Shown here in pieces: positions 1 to 10,746 of a DNA stretch of 64,000 nucleotides (positions are counted from its first letter, which is position 1; every line of letters starts with the position of its first letter). Origin of the DNA: Linnemannia schmuckeri (Eukaryota; Mortierellomycota; Mortierellomycetes; Mortierellales; Mortierellaceae); assembly GCA_029449235.1 (NCBI GenBank), contig JANATG010000017.1, positions 1,008,001 to 1,072,000 of the forward strand. Direction: 5' to 3'. A program made the translations under genes and the position numbers. The notes under the pieces were generated by a model that was not told the origin of the DNA, made no database searches, and worked only from the letters and a program-made list of their open reading frames with translations.

Positions 1-540
1 TGGTGATCGGAATTATGGCACCCGTCTTGATGGAAGGAAAAGTTTATACGGATATTTCCTCTGGGACGGTTGGCCGAATCCTTGTCCGCATTTTTGCTCC
101 TATCCTTGCTCCTGTCCAAGTCCGACTCACGACTTCTGACTCTATTTGTTTCTCTCTCTGGAGACTTCTTCTGGAGTTGTCGTGCCTGCTTTCGTGGCGG
201 CCGTGTTTCTCTTCGCAGACGTGCCTGTAGCAGGCTATGCAGTGAGAGTTGTTGTGGTCGATGGAGTTATATCGGTTGTTGCCGTACCGCCTACTGCTGA
301 ACGAGGAACCGCGCCTGTCGTATGAGAATTATTTTCTGTCGTCATACTCGTGTCTGTCGCTTGGAGAGCGATTCCTGCTGTAGATAGCGCTGCAGTCGGA
401 GTAGGAGAGGTCTTCGTTGTAGACGGTGGTGTCGGACAAAATACGGTCCTCTCTGTGAAATCCGTTGCTTTCATATGTGGAGCACTCCGTCCGTTTGTTA
501 TTGTGCTTGCGCCCGTTGTGATCGTTTGGCCCGCCTCTTA
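1..540 (-). CDS. possible partial Ser/Thr-rich coding region running off the left edge
   Basis: On the minus strand one frame is open from about 537 down to 235. It encodes a Ser/Thr/Pro-rich, low-complexity stretch with a Met at 474. A second minus frame is open from about 240 to the window edge and is rich in Arg, Ser, Lys and Asp. The two could be joined by a short intron: AG acceptors lie at the CATAG and CTACAG sequences near 230-240, but no convincing donor is visible. No known domain is recognisable. Low-complexity composition alone can open frames by chance, so this is a tentative call. Confidence 0.22.
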
Positions 541-2279
541 TTAGTCATCGCGGTCGTTGTTACGATGGTGTTTTTTATTTAGAAGGAGAAAGTACCACAG
601 AAGTGATGACGTAAGACGAATAAGCTGAGCGAAAGGGAAAGAGAAGACACGCAGGGGTAGAGTGAGTTGAAACAGTGGGTAGATAGGAGAGAAAAAAAAG
701 GAAATAGCGAAGGAACAAAAAGGAAAAGAGGAGGAACTCGCATTTATTCAAAAAAAGGCATTGTTTACTGTTTCGATTGTTATCGTTATAGCTGTTGTTA
801 TTGTAATACACATAACATAGCATTGGGATGGCCAAAAAGTGGTGTTGACGCAATGTGATTTTTGCCCAGTGCTCTTAATGTCAAGGTGAAGAAATTCAAC
901 CAAGCGCGGGCGAAGGACGGGAGTAATTGTGACTCTTTTAAGGTAACCAAATATCCAGTCGTCTAATGAGTGAAGCGCATGAATGGATCAACGAGATTTC
1001 ACCGTCCCTATCTATTATGTAGCAAACCATAGTCAAAGGAACAGGCTTGGCAAAATCAACGGGGAAAGAAGATCCTGTTAAGCTTGACTCAAATTTGGCA
1101 TTGTGGAAAGACATAGGGGATGCAGAATAAGTGGGAGCTTCGCCGGCAGTGAGACACCACTACCCGAATTGTTTTACTTATTTAATTAGATAGAAACGGA
1201 ATTCATTTCCCTTCTTCTAGCTTTGAGATTGCTTTACGTAGCTAATCTAGGCTAGAGACATTGTCAGGCGGGGAGTTCGACTAGTACGGCACATCTGTTA
1301 AATGATAACGCAGGTGTCCTAAGAGGAATTCACCAAGGATAGAAATCTCGAGGAGCACAAAAGGGTATAAAAAGTGCACTTGATTTTAATTTCAGTGTGA
1401 ATACCAACCATGAGAATGTGGCCTATCGACTTTTTAGTGCCTGGAAATTTCAGACTAGAGGTGCCAGAAAAGCTACCTCAGGGATGAGATGTCACTAACG
1501 TGGATGGTCAATCTAAGAGGAAGAGAAGGGCTATGGGATCGTCTGCAGCTGGATCGACAAGAAGTAGAAGGCTGAAAGAGCAGCTTCCCAGAAATCTATC
1601 CAGGCAGCACCGAAGAAGGCAGCTGGTGGGTCGGGAGTGGCTCAGAGCAAGGTGACTCAAGGAGTAGAAGGATCAAGCGAGACCCCATCCACGAATGAAA
1701 ACTAGATCGATCCGAAATTCCTGGATACGCGCGGAGCTATGTATCTGGATGATTTTTGATGTCTAGCCCGGAACAGAAAGGGAAACAGTCACAGTCCAGT
1801 ATTCTCTTGAACAGATTGATAATGCGCGTCTTTTTTTTTGCAGTTTCGTTACCCATTTGCGCATGAGTTTCTCTCAATAAATGTAACATTAACTCTAGAA
1901 TTTAACTTCCTTTGTACTTTAGCTTTGTAGTATATTTCTTCAGCTTTACAATTACTCTAACAAATAAACAATAAGACTGAGAGAAAATATGCAGTACAGT
2001 GCATGACAACAATGAAAAAAACTCGAAAAGAAAGAACAGACATAGGAAAAAACAGACATTTTCGTCACACAAAGTCCTGTCATCCAAGGAGAACATGGAT
2101 AATACGAGCCGATCCGGTTTCCTCAAGTACCGTTCGATAGCCCTTGAAAGGTTCTTACAGCTAATCCAGTACGGGATCCATAGAGTAAAGGATGATGGAG
2201 CTATTAATTTTTGAAGTTTTTTTTTGGGCTTGGGCACCATAAAATTGTAGGAGACAGGAGTAAAAATTGAAGGGACAGA
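541..2279. other. gene-poor stretch, no supportable gene
   Basis: Only short unrelated open frames occur here, without start context, splice structure or recognisable domains. Around 1480-1700 there is a Lys/Arg/Ser-rich patch on the plus strand, broken by stops, that could be a decayed coding relic. It cannot be named. Homopolymer runs such as the T-run near 1830 are present. Confidence 0.5.
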
Positions 2280-3475
2280 AGATCAATGAATGAAAAAGAT
2301 TAAGGGGTCGGAAAGACTAATGTATCCAAAGAAAAATACTTTGGGATGAAGAAATCAAAGGATGGAAAAGTTCAAGGGATGGAAAAAGAGTAGGGAGGAG
2401 GAAGACCAAAGGAGGCGAAAGACCAAGGGATGAAAAAAGAAAAGGGATCAAGATAGAGAAAGAAGGTAGCAGAAAGAAAAAGAACGAAGGTTTAAAGGCA
2501 AAGTGAGAAGGTATCAAAAATAAGTGGGATCAGAGACAAAGACTAAGAAGTTAAGGAGGGAGCAATTGTATAGAGAGAAGAACCCATGAAAACAGGGCGG
2601 AGACCAAGGGCAAAAAGAGAGCAGAAGGAGGGACGCGAGAAAAACAAAGCAGACAAAGTAGAGACGTAAAAAAGATCAAGAGCCGAGAAAGGAAGGATAC
2701 TGGGGCGGAGTGAGAAAGGAAGGATACTGGGGCGGAGTGAGAAAGGATACAGAGGCAGAGTGAGAAAGGATACAGAGGCAGAGTAAGAAAGGATACAGAG
2801 GCAGAGTGAGAAAGGAGAAATATAAAAAAAGATCAAGGGCAGGGAGAAAAACTATCACGAAGAAAAAAAGTAGGGGATCAAAGGTAAAAGACATGGGAGG
2901 ATCAAGGCCAGAGAGAAAGCAAAAGGAGTATCAAAGGCAGGGCGACAAAAACTGGCACAAACAAATGGGTTCAGAGAAATGCAGTGGAGGATTTTGCTTA
3001 AGTTCTGTAGGTCTTCCTGTGAGCATTCTTGTTAGAGTTAGTGTGGATTTTGCTGCCGATGGAAGTGTTGTGAGCGCCGTTGTAAGTCGAGATATGGGTA
3101 GGTGAGATCTTTTTACATACGTGTAGCGCCTCTGAAAGGAAACAAATTGTGTTGTCATTTGGGCATACAGAAGAAACAAATCAGAAAATAACCAAGGCGA
3201 TGGAAAAAACAATGCATGAAAAAAACGTAAGGGATGGGAAGAGCCAAGACAACGGAAAAACAATGCATAAAAAAACCAGTAAGGGATGAGAAGAGCCAAG
3301 AGAACGGAGAAAATAATACATTTGAAAACCAGTAAAGGGTGGGAGGAGCCGAAGCATGAAAAGATTAAGAGATGAAAAAAAACGAGGGATAAAAAAGACC
3401 AAGGGTAGAGGGATACGTAAAAAGATCAAGGGCCAACTGAGAAAAGAGGAAACAAAAATTTAGGACGAGCTACCT
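2280..3475 (+). repeat. degenerate purine-rich short-repeat tract
   Basis: The plus strand is strongly purine-rich and built from loosely repeated words of the type GAYCAAGGGATGAAAAA, at roughly 20-40 base spacing. A short non-repetitive patch at about 2960-3170 interrupts it. Similar words on the same strand occur at 8770-9273, and on the opposite strand at 60622-60980 and 61765-61830. The tract is followed within a few bases by the shared motif at 3476. I read it as the body of a dispersed non-coding element. Open frames on either strand are compositional artefacts of the purine bias. Confidence 0.55.
2695..2815 (+). repeat. tandem minisatellite, 23-bp and 27-bp units
   Basis: Two ~27-base units beginning GGATACTGGGGCGGAGTGAG are followed by three ~23-base units beginning GGATACAGAGGCAGAGTGAG, almost head to tail. 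The units share one framework and differ at a few positions. This is a local expansion inside the larger purine-rich tract. Confidence 0.85.
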
Positions 3476-3512
3476 GGCTTGTGGCAACCAGGCGTTTATA
3501 ATAACTCCAAAG
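3476..3512 (+). repeat. dispersed ~35-bp motif, copy 1
   Basis: The sequence GCTTGTGGCAACCAGGCG, followed by TTTATAATAAC, is a divergent copy of a motif found at five sites in the window (also 4297, 9274, 21682 and, inverted, 61115). The best consensus is CTTGTGGCAGCCAAGCG directly followed by TTCATAGCGACGTTGC. It lies immediately after the purine-rich tract and about 230 bp before the secreted-protein gene. Confidence 0.5.
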
Positions 3513-3616
3513 TCGTTCAAAGGTCAATGAGCATCAAAACATCTCGTATGGGATTCTTAAGTGGTGTTTGTTGTGGTCATGCATGTCAAACAATGATGAC
3601 GTGCGTGAAAGGACGA

Positions 3617-3622
3617 TATAAA
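3617..3622 (+). promoter_or_regulatory. TATA box for the secreted Cys-rich gene
   Basis: TATAAA sits 94 bases before the ATG at 3711. A pyrimidine-rich CTCTCTCTCATTC stretch follows, typical of a fungal core promoter and transcription start region. The short leader to the ATG fits an uninterrupted 5' UTR. Confidence 0.6.
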
Positions 3623-3710
3623 GCAAGAACTCTCTCTCATTCACATCTCTTTCTCATTTACATTCTCGACTTTCACAACAACTATCCACACGTTAATCAA
3701 ATTACATACC

Positions 3711-3992
3711 ATGAAGATCGCTCAAGTCATTGCGGTGCTTGCCCTCTCCGCCAGCCTCTGTTCAGCCCGCGTCTGTCAAGATGGATCTTTGGCTCAAGGC
3801 GATTGCACTATTCGATCGGCCTATCACATCTGCGCCGATTTTTGCCCCGAAGCCAATCCCGATGGCTGCGATGACCCAGGCACGGGATGTCCCATAAAGT
3901 CCACATGTGAGCAGCCCCACGGCGCTACCAGGCCATATGCTTGCTGTGAGTGCGGATGTCGCCAAGGCGACGGTTGGTGCGAGCACAAGTAA
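3711..3992 (+). CDS. small secreted cysteine-rich protein (93 aa)
   Basis: The ORF starts ATGAAGATC with a classic signal peptide. Residues 1-19 hold a Lys near the N-terminus, a hydrophobic core and an Ala-containing cleavage region near SA/RV. The mature chain of about 74 residues has 12 cysteines (22, 32, 41, 45, 53, 60, 66, 78, 79, 81, 83, 90), ending in a dense CCECGC cluster, so a disulfide-stapled extracellular protein is expected. It is intronless and has a TATA box at 3617 and an A/C-rich leader. I do not recognise the family. The architecture is effector-like or antimicrobial-like in a general sense only. That it is a real gene is well supported by the signal peptide, promoter and codon structure. 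Confidence 0.75.
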   Translation: MKIAQVIAVLALSASLCSARVCQDGSLAQGDCTIRSAYHICADFCPEANPDGCDDPGTGCPIKSTCEQPHGATRPYACCECGCRQGDGWCEHK

Positions 3993-4296
3993 CCACTCGA
4001 TTCTCTCTGTTTAGTGCAGCAAGTAGGCATATAATGATATAGGAAGGGCATATGTCTCATTGCTCATTCGAAGATAGGTAGTGAAAGGAGAAATAAAATC
4101 ATACCTTTCAGGGATGGCCATCTTATGTATTACGGTAAAAAAAAGAGACGGGAGGAGAAACAAGATGGAAAAGAGGAGGAGGGGGGCGGAGATGTTGAAG
4201 AATAATGAGGGTGCAAGGAAAGAGACGAAGATTCCGTGTAAAAAGGTTAGGAGTGAAGGGGCGATTGAACAAAATACATGGGACTGGGAACTGAAA
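3993..4296. other. 3' flank and purine-rich stretch
   Basis: No gene is visible. The plus strand becomes purine-rich from 4138 to 4260, resembling the tract at 2280-3475, and is followed by another copy of the shared motif at 4297. Confidence 0.4.
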
Positions 4297-4332
4297 GGCT
4301 TGTGGCAGTAAGTGTTCATAGCGACGTTGTAT
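4297..4332 (+). repeat. dispersed ~35-bp motif, copy 2
   Basis: GGCTTGTGGCAGTAAGTG, followed by TTCATAGCGACGTTGT, matches the consensus with a few differences in the middle. It again follows a purine-rich stretch. Confidence 0.55.
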
Positions 4333-4700
4333 TTTATTCCTTCCATGCCAGCTTTTTCTAAACTGAAGCAGAATCTAACTGTTCTCAACTGTACAAGCCC
4401 GAGGTTTGATCTTGAATAAGTCCCACTTCTTTTCCTACTAATCTTCTTGACTCTCTCTCAGGTACCCAACGAGTCAAAATTCAGGTGGAGAGGAGAAGAC
4501 GAGAAAGAAGGTTGTTGTTATTGACCCGTTTATTGAACACACTTACTTATAGAGAATTCTTCGTCAAGTAAAAAGTACCCTGTATTTCGTCATAATTACT
4601 TCGAACGTCGATGACAACCTCGAGAACAGTGCTTGGGTGGTACGCGATCCGAGGCGGAGTAAGCCTGAGTTACCAAAGAAGAATAGATGGGAAGCGAGTG

Positions 4701-4973
4701 TTAGTTTGACATCGTTTGGAACCATCTCTGCTTGAAGTAACAAGTGCACACTCTTAGTATATACTCCTCAAAGTTGTCGTCTGCCAACAATGACACGATG
4801 TTGGAGCCGTCCAGCACATGCTGTACATATGGGAGTCCCATCTGGATATCTTTCCATAGGATGACATAATCACCACTCTTTTTGTCGAGGCGAGCGTTAA
4901 CGGTGTGGACCTCAGAGGAGAATTGAGCTTTGAGGGACTGTCGGGGCTGGATGTCGGGCATGTTTTTGGTCAT
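4701..4973 (-). pseudogene. truncated protein N-terminus (90 aa)
   Basis: The minus-strand ORF begins ATGACCAAAAACATG. Residues about 25-70 have the organised look of a conserved domain: a charged RLDKKSGDYVILWKDIQ segment, then a PYVQHV helix-like stretch and a DDNFEEY segment. From memory this resembles an N-terminal module common in large Mortierella proteins, which normally continues for hundreds of residues. Here it stops after 90 residues with an unrelated tail, and no continuing exon is visible downstream (below 4700). It could be a truncated relic or the first exon of a gene whose remainder is decayed. The family assignment is recollection only. Confidence 0.4.
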
Positions 4974-6197
4974 GGTGTGTGCTTGAGGCAGCGTAGCGCA
5001 GATATTAGTCTATGAGAAGGAGGAGGAAATCCAAGAAGAATAAGAATTGGAAAGAAGATGAGGGTGGGTTACGAAAGAAAAGAGATATCGGGAATCTAGA
5101 TAAGAGCAGGCAGAGGGTATTGACCTTTCACAAGAGAGGGTTGGGGCAAGGACTTGAGAGGTTCAAGGGCAAGGTAAAGACAACATATATAAGATGCTGT
5201 GGGCTGTACATATTTATCTATTTGTCTGGCGGTGTTACACTGATTTTTATGAGCATGATAGATCGTTCCAAGAGTTGGCCGAGCACGCCAAGAGTCGACC
5301 GATCACTTACAATCATTCATTGGGCTCACAAGAGAAGAGTTTTTGGAAGAGAAAGAAGAGTGAACTGGCATGCTAAGAAGTAAAGGCCATGAAGGACGGG
5401 GGGGGGAGGGCGTTGCAATCGATGATGAAGGCTTAAATATGCGGGCTGAATTGTTAGCGGTGTCTGTTTGCCTTTCAGTACCTTAATTTCAAACTGCAGA
5501 TAGTGCAAAGAAAAAATCAGTGCTCATCCCCAAATCACTCGCCTAAAAAAGAGATCCGAGCACGCGAGTATGCAGTGGCAAAGGAAGGCATAAGATTGGT
5601 TCTGCTTCGCCACTGCCTACTTTGCAGTACTGTTCATTCAATATCGATTATGGTTGCACAAGGAAATATCAAGGGAACTGAGGAAAATCCGAGGGTACCT
5701 GTCGGTTATCACTGCAATAAGTGAGGTGGGTAACTGGGCAGGAATGGATACAAAACAAGGGAAACGAGAACAAGAAGTACAAGAGGAAGGGAGAAAGTGG
5801 GGTTGAATGAGGTTCTTTGTTTCTATGATATAGCTATATATACAAGTGTCTACGAAGGTTTCTAGTTGAGTCATATCCATGAAGGTGGATAGAGAGCGAT
5901 AGATAATAATCCGGTCTGTTGCAACGTGGCTAAATATCGCTCTTCCCATCACTGACAACAACAAGGTACCTTGTTGATCAGTGCGTTCCTTTTGTATCAT
6001 TTACGTAGTTTTCATGGAAGATCAAGGAATGGTCCAAGGTTAATTAATGTAAGAGAATATTTATATATAGGCGTTGGGTGGCTAGGTTAATGGGAGCTTG
6101 GAGTGATCCAGTAATCAAAGAGATGACGCACAAAGGGAGTGGCACGGCGGATTGGAAAGGCGACGCACAACAGACGGGGTGGCGTGTCAGTTGGCAT
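4974..6197. other. intergenic, no supportable gene
   Basis: Several open frames up to 123 codons exist on both strands, but none shows a domain, signal peptide or splice structure. TATATA at 5186-5191 could serve the minus-strand fragment at 4973. The stretch 6044-6197 is the 3' flank of the kelch gene. Confidence 0.45.
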
Positions 6198-7238
6198 TTA
6201 CGCGGGTGGAACTTCAACTCTAATTTCATACAAGTCGTTGAATCGCTGCCTATTGGCCTCTCCTCCAAACATCCATGAACGTCCAGCAACTTGATCGTCC
6301 TCAACCCAAGTATGATGGCCGCGTGGGCAAGGTATATCGCCGAGTAAAGTCACCTTACTCCACTTTCCAGAAGTAAGCGACTCTCCTGTTAAGCTACTGA
6401 ACAACCAAGCATCGCCGAAGAATTTATCGGTTCCCTCTCGGCTTGGGTAGAAATTTCCGCCAAAAATAATCATACCCGACATAGATCCTACGTCAGCCTC
6501 TGGCAGCGACAGTGCGCCATGTCGATTACGGCTATGGGGAACACTTTCATCCTCCAAAGGTGCCAGTTTGACCCATTTGTGACTGTTCAAACAAAAGCCA
6601 AATGCATCGTCAAAATAATGTTCTTGGCCGTCCCACCAATATCCTCCGTACACAACCAAATATGGACCAGACTGTACAATGGAGGTGTAGCTGCGGGGAT
6701 GAGGTGCTACCGCTGCTGAGTCGTGGTCATTCCTCGAGTAAAGTGAGTTCCATGCATTGCTGTCAAAATCATATGCTAGGATCTCGTTCGAGTAAACAGC
6801 AGGTTTCAGACCCGTTCGTCCACCAAAAACCACCATCGATCTTTCATGCTTCAAAGCAGAGTGAGAATGCCTCGGTTGGGATGTCGCCAGTTCGCTCCAC
6901 TGCCTTGTACTGAGATCAAAGCGCCAGAGGTCGCCCAGATATGCGTCTGAATCTGTTTGACCACCAAACACATAGATTGCATCCCCTTCTATAACACACG
7001 AGTGATTGTGTCGCTTACACGGCATATGTAATGGATCCACCGCAGCCATTTCTTCCCATGCCTGTTGAATAGGATCATATCTCCATAGATCGTTGACATA
7101 GATACGGCCAGAACCCCACACTCGGCCGCCGAATACATAGAGGAATCCATCGTGAAATACCGATGCATGGCCTTGTCTAGGAAGTGGCCAAGTAGATGAA
7201 CCTAGGGTTTCGATCCGATGAAAGGCGAGGGTGGTCAT
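6198..7238 (-). CDS. kelch-repeat beta-propeller protein (346 aa)
   Basis: An intronless minus-strand ORF is built almost entirely of kelch repeats. Each carries a hydrophobic strand ending in a GG doublet (FLYVFGGR, AIYVFGGQ, SMVVFGGR, YLVVYGGY, GMIIFGGN, SWMFGGE) followed by a conserved Tyr/Asp and a Trp (DLWRYD...W, DLWRFD...W, DAWLFS...W). About six blades cover residues 10-340, consistent with one closed propeller. There is no F-box, BTB or transmembrane segment, so it is probably a soluble interaction scaffold. Kelch propellers act in many pathways and the partner cannot be inferred. The start is the first Met of the frame, and a TATATATA element lies about 120 bp upstream. Confidence 0.9.
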   Translation of the reverse strand: MTTLAFHRIETLGSSTWPLPRQGHASVFHDGFLYVFGGRVWGSGRIYVNDLWRYDPIQQAWEEMAAVDPLHMPCKRHNHSCVIEGDAIYVFGGQTDSDAYLGDLWRFDLSTRQWSELATSQPRHSHSALKHERSMVVFGGRTGLKPAVYSNEILAYDFDSNAWNSLYSRNDHDSAAVAPHPRSYTSIVQSGPYLVVYGGYWWDGQEHYFDDAFGFCLNSHKWVKLAPLEDESVPHSRNRHGALSLPEADVGSMSGMIIFGGNFYPSREGTDKFFGDAWLFSSLTGESLTSGKWSKVTLLGDIPCPRGHHTWVEDDQVAGRSWMFGGEANRQRFNDLYEIRVEVPPA

Positions 7239-7354
7239 CTGTCGTGAATTATGAAGAGTGTATACTTCGTATAAATGAAAAGGTAGGTAGTAGGAGGCGA
7301 ATTTAAATGATTATGTGAGCAAGTCTGAGGATTTAAAAAGGGTGAAGATGTGGT

Positions 7355-7364
7355 GTATATATAC
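7355..7364 (-). promoter_or_regulatory. TATA element upstream of the kelch gene
   Basis: GTATATATAC, which reads the same on both strands, lies about 117 bases before the kelch ATG in otherwise mixed sequence. It is the best TATA candidate for that gene. Confidence 0.5.
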
Positions 7365-7577
7365 TACTGCCAAGACATGGACTTGTCAATAGTGGTCTTG
7401 GCACGAAAGGTCATGTGGCAATGTTGTGCAGTCATGTGGTTACGTTGTCAAGGTCCAGGGCTTTGCTGCGGAGGAAGGAAGCGCAGTAACAGAGACAGGA
7501 GGCGTAGTAACAGCGGTTGAGGGCTCAGTAATAGAGAGCGTGTGCTTTGTTCACTTTTATAAATTTTAATCCATAAA

Positions 7578-8099
7578 CAGTGTTCGCCGTTTACACTTAT
7601 GTTGGGATGAAACCATGGGGTATGTTTGAAATTGGCATCGGGTTCCTGGGGAAAGGGGCCTCTGTACATAGAATTAAGCGGGCATGAGCATGAGGTCCCC
7701 TGAACCATAGCTATCCTTGGAATCCTCTGTGCTATTATCATTCACAGACGATGATGCTTGTGCTTGGCAGAGAGAAAAGGACAGGGACCATGGCCATGGT
7801 ATGGTATGTGTTCTTGAGAGAAGGGAATAGAGGCGTGGGGGATGTCTGTCTGCCTGTTTTTGATTTTTCTGCCCGTGGAAGGGATCTCAACCTTTTATGG
7901 CAGCAGCCACAGGTCTAGGTCAGGTTGATAATAAGAAGCAAGAGTGATGTCCAAGGATATCTAGCTATGGTTCAGAGAGACCCCATACTCATGCCCGCTT
8001 AATCCTGTTCATAGTGGTCCCCCTCTCCCAGGAACCCGGTGTCGATTCTGAACATACTTCATAGTCTTCCCTAAACATCAATGTAAACGGTGAACACTG
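7578..8099. repeat. foldback element with ~145-bp imperfect inverted arms
   Basis: The left arm, 7578 to about 7741, begins CAGTGTTCGCCGTTTACAC. Its reverse complement matches the right arm, about 7928 to 8099, which ends GTGTAAACGG-like sequence then GAACACTG. Shared blocks include GAACCATAGCT, CATGCCCGCTTAAT and CCCAGGAACCCG. By eye the arms agree over most positions, with small indels, and about 190 bp of unrelated sequence lies between them. This is the layout of a MITE or other foldback element. There is no coding capacity, and an obvious target-site duplication is not visible. Confidence 0.7.
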
Positions 8100-8769
8100 A
8101 CGATGTCACGCGGTTTTTTTTTTTTTTTTTTTTTTTTTTTTGGCTGATCTTCACTCATGCCACAGCCAGTAGCCCACTATTACAGGGAGTGTAAGATTTT
8201 CATTTGACAGTCCCGCCGTAAGAAAACGTGGGTCGTTTTCTCAACGGAAAGCAGGAGATTTGGGCATAGTTGTTTGCGCTTTCCGTTTGGCATGCCTTCC
8301 GTTGGATCGTCATGTTTGTTACACCTGTTTCCCCTCCCTTCCCATAAGTTCGCACCTTTGTACCTTTTCTACCTTGTCATGTTTTTCTCTTTCTCAGAAC
8401 ATTTGTTCATACTTTTCTCTCTTATTATGTTTCTTTCTACAACTCTAATTACATCTCTTGGTATTCGCCCTCCCTCCTATTTTCGTTCTTGTCTTGACTT
8501 TTGTTTTTGTTCTTGACTTGTCTCTTGTTCATGTTCTTGACTTGTCCCTTCTTCTTGTTCCGCTTTCGTCTTGTCTCTTGGTCTCGTCCCGCCCTTGCCC
8601 TATCTTTTGTTTGTAATTGCATCTCATCAACTCATATAGATAGTCTGCGTGTCTTCATAGTTCCCTTTTTCCTCATCTTGCAATAAAAACCATTCAGCCC
8701 AGCAAGTTCACCCTCTCTTGTCTATACTCTCCCCTTCACTTTCCTACAACACTCACAATTTTTGCCCCG
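8100..8769. other. intergenic with poly-T and pyrimidine-rich DNA
   Basis: A 28-base T run (8114-8141) directly follows the foldback element. From 8300 to 8750 the plus strand is T/C-rich, with repeated TTCTTGACTTGTC-like words at 8488-8580. No gene is supported. Confidence 0.5.
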
Positions 8770-9273
8770 AACCTGGCAGTAATATAAAAATGACCAAGGA
8801 GACACAGGATATGTCAGAGAAATCAAGGGATACCCGGAGAATATCATGGGGAAAGAAAACAAAATTAAGGGATAGAATAGCCAAGTATGAGAGTAAATAT
8901 AAGAAAAAGTAAGAATTGGACAAGTCGAAAGACAGCATCAAGGGACAACATCAAGGGGCAAGGCCAATGGTCAACACCAGAGACAATACCAATGGTCAAC
9001 ACCAGAGAATACATCAAGGGACAACACCCAGCGACAATATCAAGGGAAAACTCCAAAGAACAACATCAAGGGACAATACTGAGTGATACCAACAAGTGAT
9101 AACACCAAAGGGAACACCGAAGGACAACATCAAGGAATGCTGGTGAAATCAAAGGATACTGGGGAAATCACGAATGCAGGAAGAATTAAAAGGATGCTAG
9201 AAAAATTAAAGGGGAGGCCATACAAATCAGGAATGCTGGAAAAAGTCTATCATGTGACGACACCCAGAGATAA
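8770..9273 (+). repeat. degenerate short-repeat tract with ACATCAAGGGACAA words
   Basis: The words ACATCAAGGGACAAC, CAATGGTCAACACCAGAGA (twice in succession near 8964-9007) and variants recur every 25-40 bases. The tract shares the ATCAAGGGA core with the tract at 2280-3475 and, like it, ends directly at a copy of the shared ~35-bp motif. It is non-coding. Confidence 0.6.
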
Positions 9274-9312
9274 CTCGCTTGTGACAGCCAAGCGTTCATG
9301 GTGACGTTGCTT
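9274..9312 (+). repeat. dispersed ~35-bp motif, copy 3
   Basis: CGCTTGTGACAGCCAAGCG, followed by TTCATGGTGACGTTGC, is close to the consensus and immediately abuts the repeat tract. Confidence 0.65.
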
Positions 9313-10746
9313 GTTGACCCTTCGATTTCGATTCTTCCTATCATACTGCTCTGGACGATCAGGTTGATCCTATGAGCAATAATTCAGATTTCCATAACTA
9401 CGGGAGACATTATTGTAATGTGCCATCCTCTCTCCCCTTCTTCTTTTTTTTTTTTTTTTTTTTTTTGAATACCGTCTCTCTCAACAACAATCACTTCTTT
9501 TTACCCGCCTAAACTGATTTTGCCTGACATAATCTCTACCATCATCCTTGGCAGCTGTATGCATGTCATTATTTCCTTTTACTGTTGACGTATCTTGGGG
9601 TTTCTAGGCTGCTCCCTGCGTTCTTTCTCGCTGTTTCTGTCGTAATTGCAGTTTTCATCGCTCCATCCAAAACGGCTATGTTTTTAGGCACGTGCAACGC
9701 TCTCCTTTGCTCAGCTCCTGTCTCTCTTCCCGTTTTCATCGCATGTCCCACCTTTCGCTTCTTTGCTTTGCTACTTTGACTAATATCGCTTACTGTGGCC
9801 AGCCTGTGAGAATACGCTCAGTTTACACTTAGGGAACTATCGGATGAGCGTTGCCGTGGTGTAAACTATAATCCTGGTTCCATGTAACCGTGTTCAAATC
9901 AAGGCATCGAGAAGATAAAACCAGCCAGTAGCACTCTCCATTTTGATCAGTATAGGATCCGTGACTTTCGGACTCGATCCTTGCTATTCCTGCGTTATGT
10001 CGTAAGCCTCTTGCCCCCCTTAGCGGCCTTGTAATGTTTTTTCAGCCAGCTCCTTTCTTTTCGCTTTGAGCTCCTTACTGTCTTCTAAGACATGCTGCCT
10101 TCATGTCTCCTTGTTTTTCCTCATAACCCCTTGTTTGTCTGATCGTCCTGCCTGTCATTTATTCTCTGCATCTCATTGCTTCTTTTTCTTCTGTGGGCAG
10201 TAACCTCCTGGACTTTTGAACTGAACAACTATTTGTCTCCTCCTGTCTTAACGGCCTTGTTATTATTGCTTTCTCTCTCTACATGCGACCCATGATGCAT
10301 ATGTGTAGAGCTATCGTGTGGAATGTGCGATCTCTTGTCCGCACCTTATGATTCAACTATTGTCAACAGCGCATGAATAGCTTGGTAAATCACATGGACG
10401 CCTGAAGCACTCTTAATGGGTTAATATATAAAGCTGTTACCTTAGCCTTTCGCCTCAAACCATTTTTGTTTCACACTTTTCCCGCTCCACCCCTCTTTCG
10501 CTCTTCCCACGCGCACCTGCTACGCCCCAACTATTGTTTTTCTCTTTCTGTTGCTTCTAACATAAATACACAACTCCTTGCTGATCTTCTACCGGTAAGG
10601 TATTGCAGCCGAAATTGGTGTGCAAAGCAAATAGGATAGCAAACATGGATACTTGACCTCACGAAAGTAAACCCTAGGATTGCTCACAATCTGACACCAG
10701 ACCAAATGCGCGGTCAAAAATAAACTTTATTAGACTCCACATTTCC
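9313..10746. other. intergenic and NRPS-like gene upstream region
   Basis: No gene is supported. A T-run lies near 9444-9466. A clear TATATAAA occurs at 10425-10432, followed by a C/T-rich leader (10450-10560). The ~310-base gap from TATA to the ATG at 10747 leaves room for a 5' UTR intron, but none can be assigned with confidence. Confidence 0.45.
10425..10432 (+). promoter_or_regulatory. TATA box, probable promoter of the NRPS-like gene
   Basis: TATATAAA is followed by a pyrimidine-rich stretch (CACACTTTTCCCGCTCCACC). It is the only strong TATA candidate between the repeat tract and the ATG at 10747. Confidence 0.5.

Noticed and set aside
2317..3429. Minus-strand Phe/Leu/Ser-rich frames that mimic membrane proteins
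   Set aside because: They are the complement of the purine-rich repeat tract. They overlap in several frames and have no consistent start or splice sites.
3476..3512. tRNA-derived SINE promoter boxes in the dispersed motif
   Set aside because: TGGC...CAAG and GTTCATAGC faintly resemble A and B boxes, but they lie too close together and the B-box match is imperfect.
5638..6000. 120-codon minus-strand ORF
   Set aside because: No signal peptide, domain, splice sites or promoter. The composition resembles non-coding surroundings.
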